Under the pieces are notes generated by a model. That model ran no database searches and was not told the DNA's origin. It was given only the letters and a program-made list of their open reading frames with translations. Source: an uncultured Chloroflexota bacterium (GTDB taxonomy: Bacteria; Chloroflexota; Limnocylindria; Limnocylindrales; CSP1-4). Taken from it: a stretch of DNA of 64,000 nt. The position numbers and the translations under genes were made by a program. Shown piece after piece: positions 17,412 through 25,462 of this stretch; within the stretch, counting starts at the first letter, position 1; each line of letters opens with the position of its first letter. The stretch is taken from NCBI GenBank assembly GCA_903822495.1, contig CAIJPD010000015.1, forward strand, positions 1 through 64,000, given 5' to 3'.

Positions 17412-18178
17412 TGGTCGCGCGCCGGGCTGAGCGCGCGGACGCCGATGCCGGCTGCCGCCAGGGCCGTGCGCGTCGCCCGGGCACGATCCGCCGCGCCGGG
17501 CGCGTCGCCGTGAATGCACAGCGTGGTGGCGTGGATGGCGACGTGGCTGCCGTCCACCGCGGCCACGGCTCCCTCGCGGACCATCCCGACCGCCCTGGCG
17601 CCCACCCTGGCAGCGTCGGCCAGCAGCGCATCGGCGTGGTGCCGGGCCCGCAGGGTCCCGTCCGGCTCGTAGGCGCGGTCCGGGAACCCCTCACCGGCGG
17701 TGGCCAGGCCGGCATCCGCGCCCGCGTCCAGCAGCGCCGACCCGGCCAGGCCCACGAGGATGAGCGAGGGGGAGAACCGACGGACCGCCCGGGCGATGGC
17801 GTCGGCCGTCTCCCGGTCCAGCGCGGCCCGGTTGTACAGCGCGCCGTGCGGCTTCACGTGGCGGAGCTCCGTGCCCGCGGCCCGCGCAAACGCGGCCACG
17901 GCGCCGACCTGGTAGACGATCGCGGCCTCCAGGTCCTCTGGCGACATGCTCATGGCCCGCCGGCCGAAGCCGGCGAGGTCCGGGTAGCCCGGATGGGCCC
18001 CCACCGCCGCCCCGGCGGCAACGGCCAGCGCCACCGTGCGCTCGATCGTCCGGGGGTCGCCGGCATGAAACCCGCACGCGACGTTGACCGATGAGACGAG
18101 CGGGATCAGCGATTCGTCCTCGCCCAGCGACCAGGCGCCAAAACCCTCGCCCACGTCAGCGTTGAGGTCGATCTGCAT
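17408..18178 (-). CDS. pxpA: 5-oxoprolinase subunit PxpA (LamB/YcsF family)
   Basis: 256 aa, full family length. It starts IDLNADVGEGFG, followed by NVACGFHAGDP, GAHPGYPD, a second FGRRAM block and HVKPHGALYN, all classical LamB/YcsF signatures. PxpA is a TIM-barrel-like subunit that, with PxpBC, converts 5-oxoproline to glutamate, removing a damage product of glutamine and glutathione metabolism. It is the first gene of the operon, and pxpB starts within its stop codon. The TACCAT hexamer just upstream positions transcription initiation at or one base before the ATG, so the message looks leaderless. Confidence 0.94.
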   Translation of the reverse strand: MQIDLNADVGEGFGAWSLGEDESLIPLVSSVNVACGFHAGDPRTIERTVALAVAAGAAVGAHPGYPDLAGFGRRAMSMSPEDLEAAIVYQVGAVAAFARAAGTELRHVKPHGALYNRAALDRETADAIARAVRRFSPSLILVGLAGSALLDAGADAGLATAGEGFPDRAYEPDGTLRARHHADALLADAARVGARAVGMVREGAVAAVDGSHVAIHATTLCIHGDAPGAADRARATRTALAAAGIGVRALSPARDQ

Positions 18179-18185
18179 GGCGCGG

Positions 18186-18191
18186 ATGGTA
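18186..18191 (-). promoter_or_regulatory. -10 box TACCAT of the pxpABC operon (leaderless)
   Basis: On the minus strand TACCAT ends so that +1 falls at 18179, one base from the A of ATG 18178. No Shine-Dalgarno is visible. Confidence 0.5.
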
Positions 18192-18214
18192 CGACCTGTG
18201 GCCGCTGGAGTGGC

Positions 18215-19582
18215 TCAGGCGCCGAGGGTCCCGGGGGCCGCCCCGGGGCGCTCGCGTCCGATCACCGCGGCGACCGCCATGCCCACCAGCGAGACGCCGA
18301 CGAACAGGTAGAACGGCAGGCGTGGGTCCACGCCCCAGAGCACGCCGGCGGCCAGCGACGAGACGATGGTGCCCGTGGTGCCGGCCGCGCCGAAGATGCC
18401 CTGGGCGGTGGAGGTTCGCCCGGGTGGCGTCCCGCGGGCCAGGAGCCAGAAGAGCGCGGGGCCCACGAACGCGAACCCGGACGCCTCGAGGAGGCCGACC
18501 AGCGCCGGCATGACGGGCTCGGTGGCCGTCGTGTAGATCAGCCCGGCGGCGGCGACGGCCAGGCCGCCCAGGATGGCGAAGCGCAGGCCCCCGTAGCGGT
18601 CCACCAGGCGCCCGGCGAACGGGGAGAGCAGCATCACCGGGAGCGCGAAGAGCGTGAACGTGAAGCCGATCCACGCCACCGACGCGCCCAGGCTCGACAT
18701 GAACAGGCTCCAGATGACCTCGTAGACCCCGGTAGAGAACGCGAAGGTCAGCTCCATGACCACCGCGGCCACCAGCATCCGGTTGAGGAGCCGACCCCGG
18801 TCGCCCGCGGCCGCGGGCCGCACGGTGCCCCGCGGGCGGGCCGCGGCGTTCAGCGCCGCCTCCAGGACGGCCTCCCCGACGAGGCCGGTGGCCATCTCCT
18901 CGCCGCCGGGCCCCAGGTGCGAGGGCGGGCTGGGCTGGTGGTCCGCACGAGCCAACCCTGTGTGATCGCGTGTCAGGTCGCGCGTGTCGCGCAGCCGAGC
19001 AGCCAGGAAGAGCGCGGCCACCAGGACCAGGGCCGCGGTGAGGACGAACGGGAAGGCGTAGCCACCGACGACAGCGGCCGCGGCCGAGCCGATGACCGGG
19101 CCGAGGATCAGCCCGCCCATCTGGAAGGAGCCGTACAGGCCAAACGCTTCACCGCGCCGGTCCTCGTCGGTGGCGTCAACGATGATCCCGCGGGCCGCAG
19201 GGTCGTACATCCCGGTCGCGAGGCCGCCGATCAGGCGGCTGACAAAGAAGGCCGGCGCGCTGGTCAGCCAGAGCGGCAGGACGATCGAGACGGCCAGGAT
19301 CACCAGCGCGACCAGCATGATCGGCTTGCGCGCGCGTCGGTCCCCCAGGTAGCCAAAGATGGGCTCGGAGATCAGCTTGGCCAGCGGCCAGGCCGCGATG
19401 ATCACCCCCAGCAGGGCGTTGTCGATCCCGTGCCCCACGAGGTAGAGCGGGAGGATGGGCAGGATGGCGCCAAAGCCCACGAGCATCGCGAACTCGGCGA
19501 CAAGGACCGGCAGCAGGGGCGACCAGCGCGCCAGCCACGCGCTGGTGCGCGCGGCGATGGGTGATGGCGCGCGACTCGACAC
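18215..19582 (-). CDS. MFS transporter (drug/metabolite exporter type)
   Basis: 455 aa with about 12 membrane helices in two halves separated by a hydrophilic loop (about residues 200-265). After a short basic N-terminus, helix 1 is 'LLPVLVAEFAMLVGFGAILPILPLYL'. The loop between helices 2 and 3 has the MFS motif A-like GYLGDRRARKPI, and the second half has the related AGRLVDRYGGLR. Full length, no frameshift. The substrate cannot be inferred; the architecture resembles multidrug-type proton antiporters. It lies downstream of YwiC-like and ABC-exporter genes on the same strand, with a 43-bp gap. Confidence 0.85.
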   Translation of the reverse strand: MSSRAPSPIAARTSAWLARWSPLLPVLVAEFAMLVGFGAILPILPLYLVGHGIDNALLGVIIAAWPLAKLISEPIFGYLGDRRARKPIMLVALVILAVSIVLPLWLTSAPAFFVSRLIGGLATGMYDPAARGIIVDATDEDRRGEAFGLYGSFQMGGLILGPVIGSAAAAVVGGYAFPFVLTAALVLVAALFLAARLRDTRDLTRDHTGLARADHQPSPPSHLGPGGEEMATGLVGEAVLEAALNAAARPRGTVRPAAAGDRGRLLNRMLVAAVVMELTFAFSTGVYEVIWSLFMSSLGASVAWIGFTFTLFALPVMLLSPFAGRLVDRYGGLRFAILGGLAVAAAGLIYTTATEPVMPALVGLLEASGFAFVGPALFWLLARGTPPGRTSTAQGIFGAAGTTGTIVSSLAAGVLWGVDPRLPFYLFVGVSLVGMAVAAVIGRERPGAAPGTLGA

Positions 19583-19625
19583 GCCCGGACGATACCCGGC
19601 CGGGGCGTGGAGTGCGAGCGGCGGA

Positions 19626-20435
19626 TCAGCCTGGCACGAGGCTGGGCAGGAGGCCGGGCAGCGGGACCACGAATGCCACGGTGACGACCAACGTGGAGGC
19701 GACCATCTCCGCGATCCCCAGGTGGACGGGCCGGAGCGGGCGCGGGCTCGCGGCGAGGCGGCGCTGGAGGAGCGGGAACGCGGCCGCGCGGACTGCCAGC
19801 AGCACCGCGATGAGGACGTACGCGGTCGGCAGCCAGGCCGCGGCGGCGACCACCAGGGCCAGGTGGAAGACCACCGACGCGGCGGCGAAACGGGGGTTGG
19901 AGCGCTCCCGGATCACGGAGCGGACGACCAGCACCGTGCCCACCAGGTAGCCGGCCGCGACGAGGGTGCCGGCCACGACCGGACCGGTTGCATCCATCCC
20001 CGACACCCAGGCGCTGGCGGGGACCAGGGTGACGGCGAGCGCAACCTGCGACAGGCTGCTGGCCAGGTCGCGCCTGGTCGCGGGCTTCGCCCCGGCCACG
20101 ACGATCAGCCCGGCGGGCACGCCGACCACCAGGACCAGGAGGAGTGCCGGGAACATCGCGAGGAGCGGGACGGAGATGGCGGCAAACGTCGCCGTGTAGA
20201 CGAGCAACGGCCGCCGGTAGACGGGCCCACGCCGGGACCGCGACCAGCCCTGGAACGCCGCCGATGCGAGGTAGCCGCTCAGTGCGGCGCCGGCGAGCGC
20301 CAGGTGCCAGGGGGCCGGCGAGCTCGCCGCCACGCCAACCAGGATCGGGAGAATCAGCATGGCCCATGCCCCGTGCTGGCGGGGGAGCCAGGCGCGCCGG
20401 GCGGCGGCGGCAGCGGCGTCGGGACGAGCAGTCAT
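19626..20435 (-). CDS. YwiC-like integral membrane protein
   Basis: 269 aa from ATG 20435; the track's GTG at 20444 would lie inside the -10 box. The opening LPRQHGAWAMLILPILVG is the signature of the YwiC-like family (HGAWA...LLP), followed by about eight hydrophobic helices with few polar loops. The family has no established function; members are predicted inner-membrane proteins. Nothing catalytic is visible. It sits between an MFS gene and an ABC exporter operon on the same strand but has its own apparent promoter. Confidence 0.8.
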   Translation of the reverse strand: MTARPDAAAAAARRAWLPRQHGAWAMLILPILVGVAASSPAPWHLALAGAALSGYLASAAFQGWSRSRRGPVYRRPLLVYTATFAAISVPLLAMFPALLLVLVVGVPAGLIVVAGAKPATRRDLASSLSQVALAVTLVPASAWVSGMDATGPVVAGTLVAAGYLVGTVLVVRSVIRERSNPRFAAASVVFHLALVVAAAAWLPTAYVLIAVLLAVRAAAFPLLQRRLAASPRPLRPVHLGIAEMVASTLVVTVAFVVPLPGLLPSLVPG

Positions 20436-20442
20436 GCCTGAC

Positions 20443-20448
20443 ACCGTA
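20443..20448 (-). promoter_or_regulatory. -10 box TACGGT of the YwiC-like gene (leaderless)
   Basis: TACGGT on the minus strand sets +1 at 20436, adjacent to ATG 20435. This supports the ATG over the upstream GTG. Confidence 0.45.
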
Positions 20449-20567
20449 GCGCACCGGGCGAGACGTGCGCAGGGATGCGGGTTCGCGGCCGCCCATCCCG
20501 CGGATGCCCATCCCCGCCGATGCCAAGACGCCCCGGACGGCCCGTTCCGCGGCAGGTCCGCCCCGCA

Positions 20568-22265
20568 TCAGCGCGCGACGTCTCGCCGGGACATCCCCCA
20601 GGCGCCCACGAGCGCGCCGCCAATGGCAAGGCCGAGGCAGGCCGCGATCCCGGTGGCATCCCAAGTGCCCAGGATCGGCTGACCCATGTGGTGCGTGAGC
20701 GCCAGCTGCTCGACCCAGTCCGGCAGCCCCAGGCCTGGCGCCAGCAGGTCGACCAGGGAGGTCAGGACCGTCGTCACGACGACCACGGAAGTCGCCCGGC
20801 GCGGGCCGGCCACTCCGGCTACGGCGACCCCGATCCCCGTCATCGCCCAGGCGTAGAGGGCCAGCACGCCGGTCCCGATGGCGGGCCCCGTCGGGTCCTC
20901 CCCGACGGATACGACGCCGATGGCTACCGAGCCGGCCAGCGGGAGGGTGATGACGGCGGCGGCCAGCCCCATCGCCGCGCTGCTGGCGAGCGCCCAGCGG
21001 GCGCGCGTAAGCGGCGTCGCGAGCTGCAGCTCGAGGCGCCCGGCGGTCTCGTCGCCGCATCTGGAGGCGACAAGGCTGGCCGCCGCCAGGCCGATCACCA
21101 CGAGGCCCAGGTCCACGAACGCGAACTGGAGGAACCCGGCCGCCGTGGACAGGTCCATGCCCGGGATGTAGCCGGAGATGGCCGCCTTCAGCCCGGGCGA
21201 CTCGTCCAGGATTTCCGCCATGGCGCCCGAGGCGCCGGACATCACGATCCCGTACAGGCCCAGCCCGACGCCCCATGCGATCGACATCGGGAGCAGGTCG
21301 CCAAGGGTCCGCCCCAGTGGCCCGCGCAGGCCCTTGAGTGCGCGCGGCAGGCCGGGCAAGGGGAGGGCGACGGTCACGCCGACGTCGCGGCGGGCGAATG
21401 CCTCGACGCCGACCACGATGAGGGTCGCGCAGGCCACCGCGGTCAACCCCAGGGCCGGCCAGTCCCACGATCCAGCCAGCGGGACGTGGCCGGCCGCCCA
21501 GGAGAACCAGGTCAGCCAGGCCAGTGCGTCCAAGGCATCCACCACCGTCCGGTAGCTGTAGGTGACGTAGCCGCCGAACATCACGGCGCCGGCGATCCCT
21601 GCGGAGGCGCCCCGGCCCACGATCGGGGCGAGGGCGAAGGCGACGGATCCGGCGGCCAGGCTGCGGATCAGGATCCCAGCCGCGAACCCGGCCGCGGCGG
21701 CAGGCGAGATCGCGTCGCCGTCGTACCTGCCGAGGAGTGCGCCCGCGGCCCAGGCCGCGAGCGCGACGGCCAGCCCGACGACGCCGAGCGCCGCCACGTG
21801 CGCCACGACTTTCTGCGCGGCGATGGTCCGCCTGCCCAGTTGCGTGGCCAGGACCAGGTCGAGGCTGCCGGAATGCGCCTCCCCGGCGAGCGTGGACGAC
21901 AGGGAGAGGATCGACCAGAGCCCGCCCAGCAGCGCGAAGTAGGCGCCGTAGTGCCAGGACAGGAAGCCGCCCAGGGTATCCACACGGACGGGGTTCCCGT
22001 ACAGGCCGCGCATCACCGGCGGGAGATCGGTGGACATCGCGGCGAGCTCGGCGCGCGCCTCGGGCGTCCCATACGTGTTGAGCATGGTCCAGCCACCGAC
22101 GAGGACCATCGCGGCGAGCAGCCCGCCAATCCCCAGCATGCCCGGGCGCGAATCGCGCATGGTCTTGCCAGCGATGCTGCCGAGGCTCCAGCGGCGAGCC
22201 GTCGTGGCGGTCTCGCGGTGCGGCCGGCCGACGGCGGGCCATCCGGTGTCGGCCGGGCCGCTCAC
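20568..22265 (-). CDS. ABC-2 type exporter permease
   Basis: 565 aa from GTG 22265, which overlaps the stop of the ATPase gene by 4 bp (GTGA). The longer track ORF upstream is not credible. After about 45 polar residues comes helix 1 (MLGIGGLLAAMVLVGGWTML), then a large extracytoplasmic loop and about 11 further helices in two similar halves; each half contains a 'LQL/LDLVLATQL..R' type cytoplasmic element (SLDLVLATQLGRRTIAAQK and RLELQLATPLTRARWAL). This is the pattern of ABC-2 exporter permeases fused as a duplicated unit. It works with the adjacent ATPase to export an unknown compound. Confidence 0.85.
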   Translation of the reverse strand: MSGPADTGWPAVGRPHRETATTARRWSLGSIAGKTMRDSRPGMLGIGGLLAAMVLVGGWTMLNTYGTPEARAELAAMSTDLPPVMRGLYGNPVRVDTLGGFLSWHYGAYFALLGGLWSILSLSSTLAGEAHSGSLDLVLATQLGRRTIAAQKVVAHVAALGVVGLAVALAAWAAGALLGRYDGDAISPAAAAGFAAGILIRSLAAGSVAFALAPIVGRGASAGIAGAVMFGGYVTYSYRTVVDALDALAWLTWFSWAAGHVPLAGSWDWPALGLTAVACATLIVVGVEAFARRDVGVTVALPLPGLPRALKGLRGPLGRTLGDLLPMSIAWGVGLGLYGIVMSGASGAMAEILDESPGLKAAISGYIPGMDLSTAAGFLQFAFVDLGLVVIGLAAASLVASRCGDETAGRLELQLATPLTRARWALASSAAMGLAAAVITLPLAGSVAIGVVSVGEDPTGPAIGTGVLALYAWAMTGIGVAVAGVAGPRRATSVVVVTTVLTSLVDLLAPGLGLPDWVEQLALTHHMGQPILGTWDATGIAACLGLAIGGALVGAWGMSRRDVAR

Positions 22266-23188
22266 TGCGGGTCCCGCCCGTCGGATGCCCCGCCCGGGGC
22301 GCCGATGCCATGCCCGTACTGCGCGAGGAACGCCTCCTCCAGGCCGGGCTCGCGACTGCTGAAATCGATCACGTCGAAGTCGGCGGCCGCCCGCACCACC
22401 GCGCCCATCGGCCCGGTGACGTGCATCCGGAGTCCGCCGTCGAACGCCCGCACGTCGCTCACGCCCGGCAGCGCGGCGAAGGCCCCGGGCGGCACGGGCC
22501 CGGCGAAGCGGACCTCGACCTCGTGCGCCGTCAGGTCCCGGAGCGCCTCCACGCGGTCGGTCCGCACGATCCGTCCGTCCCGGATCAGCGCTACGCGGTC
22601 GCACGCCTTGTCGGCCTCGCTGAGGATGTGGCTGGACAGGAATGCCGTGCGTCCCTGGCCTGCAAACGATCGGAGCAGGTCGAAGAACGTCTGCTGCACC
22701 AGCGGGTCCAGCCCGGCGGTCGGCTCGTCGAGGACCAGCAGATCGGGCCGGTGCTGGAGGGCGATGACCAGCCCCACCTTCTGCTTGTTGCCCTTGGAGT
22801 ACTCGCCGTATCGCCTGGACGGGTCCAGATCGAAGCGGTCCACCAGGTCGCGCTGCCAGGCGGGCTCGACGCCGCCCCTGAGGTTCCCGAAGTACTCGAT
22901 CGTCTCGCCGCCGGTCAGGCGGTCGAAGAGCGCGAACTCGCCGGGCAGGTAACCGGTCCGCCGGTGAATCTCTGGCGCGCCCTTGCGCGAATCGAGCCCG
23001 AACACCAGGGCGCGGCCACGGGTGGCCCGCACCAGGTCCAGGAGCAGGCGGATCATCGTCGTCTTGCCGGCCCCGTTGGGCCCGAGGAAGCCGAAGACCT
23101 CGCCGGCCTCGACGGCCAGGTCCACGTCAGTGACACCCCGGTGGTGACCGTACAGCTTTGTCAGGCCGACGGCCTCGATGACGGGCAC
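22262..23188 (-). CDS. ABC transporter ATP-binding protein (exporter, CcmA type)
   Basis: 308 aa. The start is GTG 23188 (PVIEAVGLTKLYG), preceded by GGAGG at suitable distance; the track start 23740 is in unlikely sequence. Walker A is GPNGAGKTTMIRLLL (about residue 38), the Q-loop region YLPGEFALFDRLTG, a signature-like EYSKGNKQKVGLV instead of LSGGQ, Walker B LLVLDEPTAGLD and the switch His in FLSSHILSEAD. The C-terminal extension is typical of drug/antibiotic exporters. It is coupled by a GTGA overlap to the permease gene. No substrate clue is present. Confidence 0.92.
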   Translation of the reverse strand: MPVIEAVGLTKLYGHHRGVTDVDLAVEAGEVFGFLGPNGAGKTTMIRLLLDLVRATRGRALVFGLDSRKGAPEIHRRTGYLPGEFALFDRLTGGETIEYFGNLRGGVEPAWQRDLVDRFDLDPSRRYGEYSKGNKQKVGLVIALQHRPDLLVLDEPTAGLDPLVQQTFFDLLRSFAGQGRTAFLSSHILSEADKACDRVALIRDGRIVRTDRVEALRDLTAHEVEVRFAGPVPPGAFAALPGVSDVRAFDGGLRMHVTGPMGAVVRAAADFDVIDFSSREPGLEEAFLAQYGHGIGAPGGASDGRDPQ

Positions 23189-23611
23189 GGCTGCCTCCAG
23201 GAATCGGCGGGCTGGTTTGCTTCGTCCGGGCCGCCTCGCACGCCACCCGCGTTGCGGCCGCGCGACAAGGTCCCACAGGGTTCCAGTACAGCGCATGGCG
23301 GCGCTCGCCCGACAGGGCCGCGCGGGAGGCCCGTGCGTGCCGAACGTCATCAGCGCCCGGTGCGGATCACCGCACGGTGCATCGCGGGCGCTGCTCGACG
23401 CGACCAACGTGTTGCGCCGTCTGGACCTGAAGCCGCGGTGTCGAGTGGCCCCATCGGGGGGAGAGTGGGCCGGTCCCGGTCGGCGACCACAGCCGAGGCC
23501 GCGCCCCGTCCGTGACCCCGTGCGGTCGCCGTTGTCCCCGTGCCCCGCACCGGTGACGGCCGGCCGTGTACTGTCGGCGCACAGCCAGCACGCACAACCC
23601 CGGAGGTGGCG
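23189..23611. other. Divergent intergenic region, 423 bp
   Basis: It separates the ABC exporter operon (minus) from the oxidoreductase genes (plus). ORFs crossing it have arginine/proline-rich, shadow-like translations and are not accepted. It holds a plausible -10 element for the plus-strand operon near its right end and the GGAGG sites of both flanking genes. No RNA gene or repeat was recognised. Confidence 0.6.
23569..23574 (+). promoter_or_regulatory. -10 box TACTGT of the LLM oxidoreductase genes
   Basis: GTGTACTGTCGG gives a predicted start near 23581 and a leader of about 31 nt containing GGAGG (23602-23606) before ATG 23612. No convincing -35 was found at normal spacing. Confidence 0.35.
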
Positions 23612-24490
23612 ATGAAGATCGGGATGCGCCTGCCGACACGCGAGGCGTTCATCGACGGAGCGTTCATCACGGCGTGGGCCCGGCGGGCGGACCAGGCCGG
23701 CTTCTCCAGCCTCGCGGTCACGGACCGCGTAGTCCACCACGCCAAGGAGCCGCTGATCGCCCTGGCGGTGGCGGCCGGTGTCACGCAGCAGATCCGATTG
23801 ACCGCCTCGGCGATCGTGGTTCCGTCACGCGAGACCACGTTGCTCGCCCGCCAGGCCGCGTCGCTGGATGCGCTGTCCAATGGCCGCTTCACGCTGGGCG
23901 TGGGGATTGGCGTCCGAACGGACGACTACCTGGCGACGGGGACGGACTTCCACACCCGCGGCCGGCGACTTGAGGCGCAACTGGCGCAGCTCCGGCGCAT
24001 CTGGGCGGGGGAGCCCGCGGCCGAGGGGATCGGGGTGATTGGTCCGGCGCCGGTTCGGCCGGGCGGGCCGGAGGTGCTGCTGGGCGGCTACGTGGAAGCG
24101 GTCGCTGGCCGGATCGCCCGTTGGGGAGACGGCTACCTGGCACCGGTCGGGGGCGACCCGGCGGCGGTGCTGGGTCTCTGGCAGAAGATCAAGGACGCCT
24201 GGGCTGCCGAGGGCCGGTCCGGCGCGCCGCGCTGGGTCACGGGCGCGTACTACGCGTTGGGCCCCGAGGCGGACGACGTCGCGGATCGCTACATCCAGGA
24301 GAACTACGGCTTCAAGCCGGACCTGGCGCGCCGGATCCGATCCAACGTGCCAACCTCGCCCCAACAGATCTACGACGCCATCCGGCGCCTCGAGGACCTG
24401 GGGTCCGACGAATACGTCCTTCGGCCGTGCACGACGGACCTGCCGACGCTGGACGCCATCGCCGACGTGATCGCCGCGCGCCCGGCCTGA
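23612..24490 (+). CDS. LLM-class flavin/F420-dependent oxidoreductase (copy 1)
   Basis: 292 aa. ATG 23612 is chosen over 23540 because GGAGG lies five bases upstream and the protein then starts KIGMRLPTREAF as in the family. It is a bacterial luciferase-like TIM barrel: SLAVTDRVVH near residue 35, 'TLLARQAASLDALSNGRFTLGVGIG' (about 70-95), then RLEAQLAQLRRIWAGE and RPGGPEVLLGGY. In this superfamily the cofactor is FMN or F420 and the reactions are monooxygenation or hydride transfer. The substrate is unknown. The next gene is a close paralogue, and two exporter-type MFS genes follow on the same strand. Confidence 0.88.
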   Translation: MKIGMRLPTREAFIDGAFITAWARRADQAGFSSLAVTDRVVHHAKEPLIALAVAAGVTQQIRLTASAIVVPSRETTLLARQAASLDALSNGRFTLGVGIGVRTDDYLATGTDFHTRGRRLEAQLAQLRRIWAGEPAAEGIGVIGPAPVRPGGPEVLLGGYVEAVAGRIARWGDGYLAPVGGDPAAVLGLWQKIKDAWAAEGRSGAPRWVTGAYYALGPEADDVADRYIQENYGFKPDLARRIRSNVPTSPQQIYDAIRRLEDLGSDEYVLRPCTTDLPTLDAIADVIAARPA

Positions 24491-24548
24491 GCCGCAGCGC
24501 ACCATTCACACGATCGGTCGCCCGGAGGCGACCAGGGAGGAGACTGTC

Positions 24549-25430
24549 ATGCGTATCGCGATCGGGCTGCCCACCCGCGGCCGGGGTGTCACGGCGGCAT
24601 CGCTCGTGGAGTGGGCCATCCGTGCCGACCAGGGTCCCTTCTCCACGCTGGGCGTCTCGGACCGGGTGGTCACCAACGCCCAGGAGCCGCTGATCGCCCT
24701 GGCGGTGGCCGCCGGCGCCACCCGGCGGATCGGCCTCATGACGGCCGTGATGCTGACGCCCACGCATGAGACCACGCTGCTGGCACGCCAGGCGGCCTCG
24801 CTGGATGCCCTTTCCGGCGGCCGGTTCTCCATGGGCGTCGGCGTGGGTGTCCGCACGGACGACTACGACGTCACCGGCTTCGATTTCCATCGGCGCGGGG
24901 CGCTGCTCGAGGAGCAGCTGGCAACGCTCCGCCGGATCTGGGCGGGTGAGCCCGCGGCCGAGGGCATCGGCCCCATCGGTCCGGCGCCGGCGCGACCCGG
25001 CGGCCCCGAGGTCCTGATCGGTGGCTACCTGCCGGTGGTGGCGCGTCGGGTCGCCGCCTGGGGCGACGGGTTCATGTCCCCGGGCGGAGGGGATCCCGAG
25101 AAGATGGCCGCCCTGTGGCGGCAGATCGAGGCGGCCTGGGATGCGGCGGGCCGCTCCGGGCGCCCCCGCTGGGTCACCGGGAGCTACTACTCGCTGGGAC
25201 CGCGCGCGGAGGAGAACGCCGACGCCTACATCCAGGCCAGCTACGGGTTCAGCCCGGACCTGGTGAAGCGCAACCGCGGCAACATCCCCACCACGCCGCA
25301 GTCCCTCCGTGACCAGATCCGTCGGCGCGAGGACATGGGCGCCACGGAGTACCTGCTCCGTCCCGTCGTTGAGGACCTGACGGCACTCGATGAGCTGGCG
25401 GACGCGGTCGCCTCGATCGCGGATGCCTGA
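24549..25430 (+). CDS. LLM-class flavin/F420-dependent oxidoreductase (copy 2)
   Basis: 293 aa from ATG 24549, with GGGAGGAG eight bases upstream. It aligns without large gaps to copy 1: RIAIGLPTRGRG, 'TTLLARQAASLDALSGGRF', GVGVRTDDYDVTGFDFH, LRRIWAGEPAAEGIG, PGGPEVLIGGYLP and a similar C-terminal 'IRRREDMGATEYLLRPVVEDL'. The pair therefore arose by tandem duplication and the two copies have since diverged, possibly acting on related substrates or as a heterodimer. The fold and cofactor class are clear; the chemistry is not. Confidence 0.88.
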   Translation: MRIAIGLPTRGRGVTAASLVEWAIRADQGPFSTLGVSDRVVTNAQEPLIALAVAAGATRRIGLMTAVMLTPTHETTLLARQAASLDALSGGRFSMGVGVGVRTDDYDVTGFDFHRRGALLEEQLATLRRIWAGEPAAEGIGPIGPAPARPGGPEVLIGGYLPVVARRVAAWGDGFMSPGGGDPEKMAALWRQIEAAWDAAGRSGRPRWVTGSYYSLGPRAEENADAYIQASYGFSPDLVKRNRGNIPTTPQSLRDQIRRREDMGATEYLLRPVVEDLTALDELADAVASIADA

Positions 25431-25462
25431 TCGCCCGTGACCCAGCCCGCGTCCCACCGGCC

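Noticed and set aside
19402-22311. 969-codon minus-strand ORF
   Set aside because: Arg/Gly/Pro-rich with no recognisable motif; it overlaps three real genes in another frame of the same strand.
23178-23615. 145-codon ORF in the divergent intergenic region
   Set aside because: Arg/Pro-rich translation without motif; it overlaps the start region of both flanking genes.
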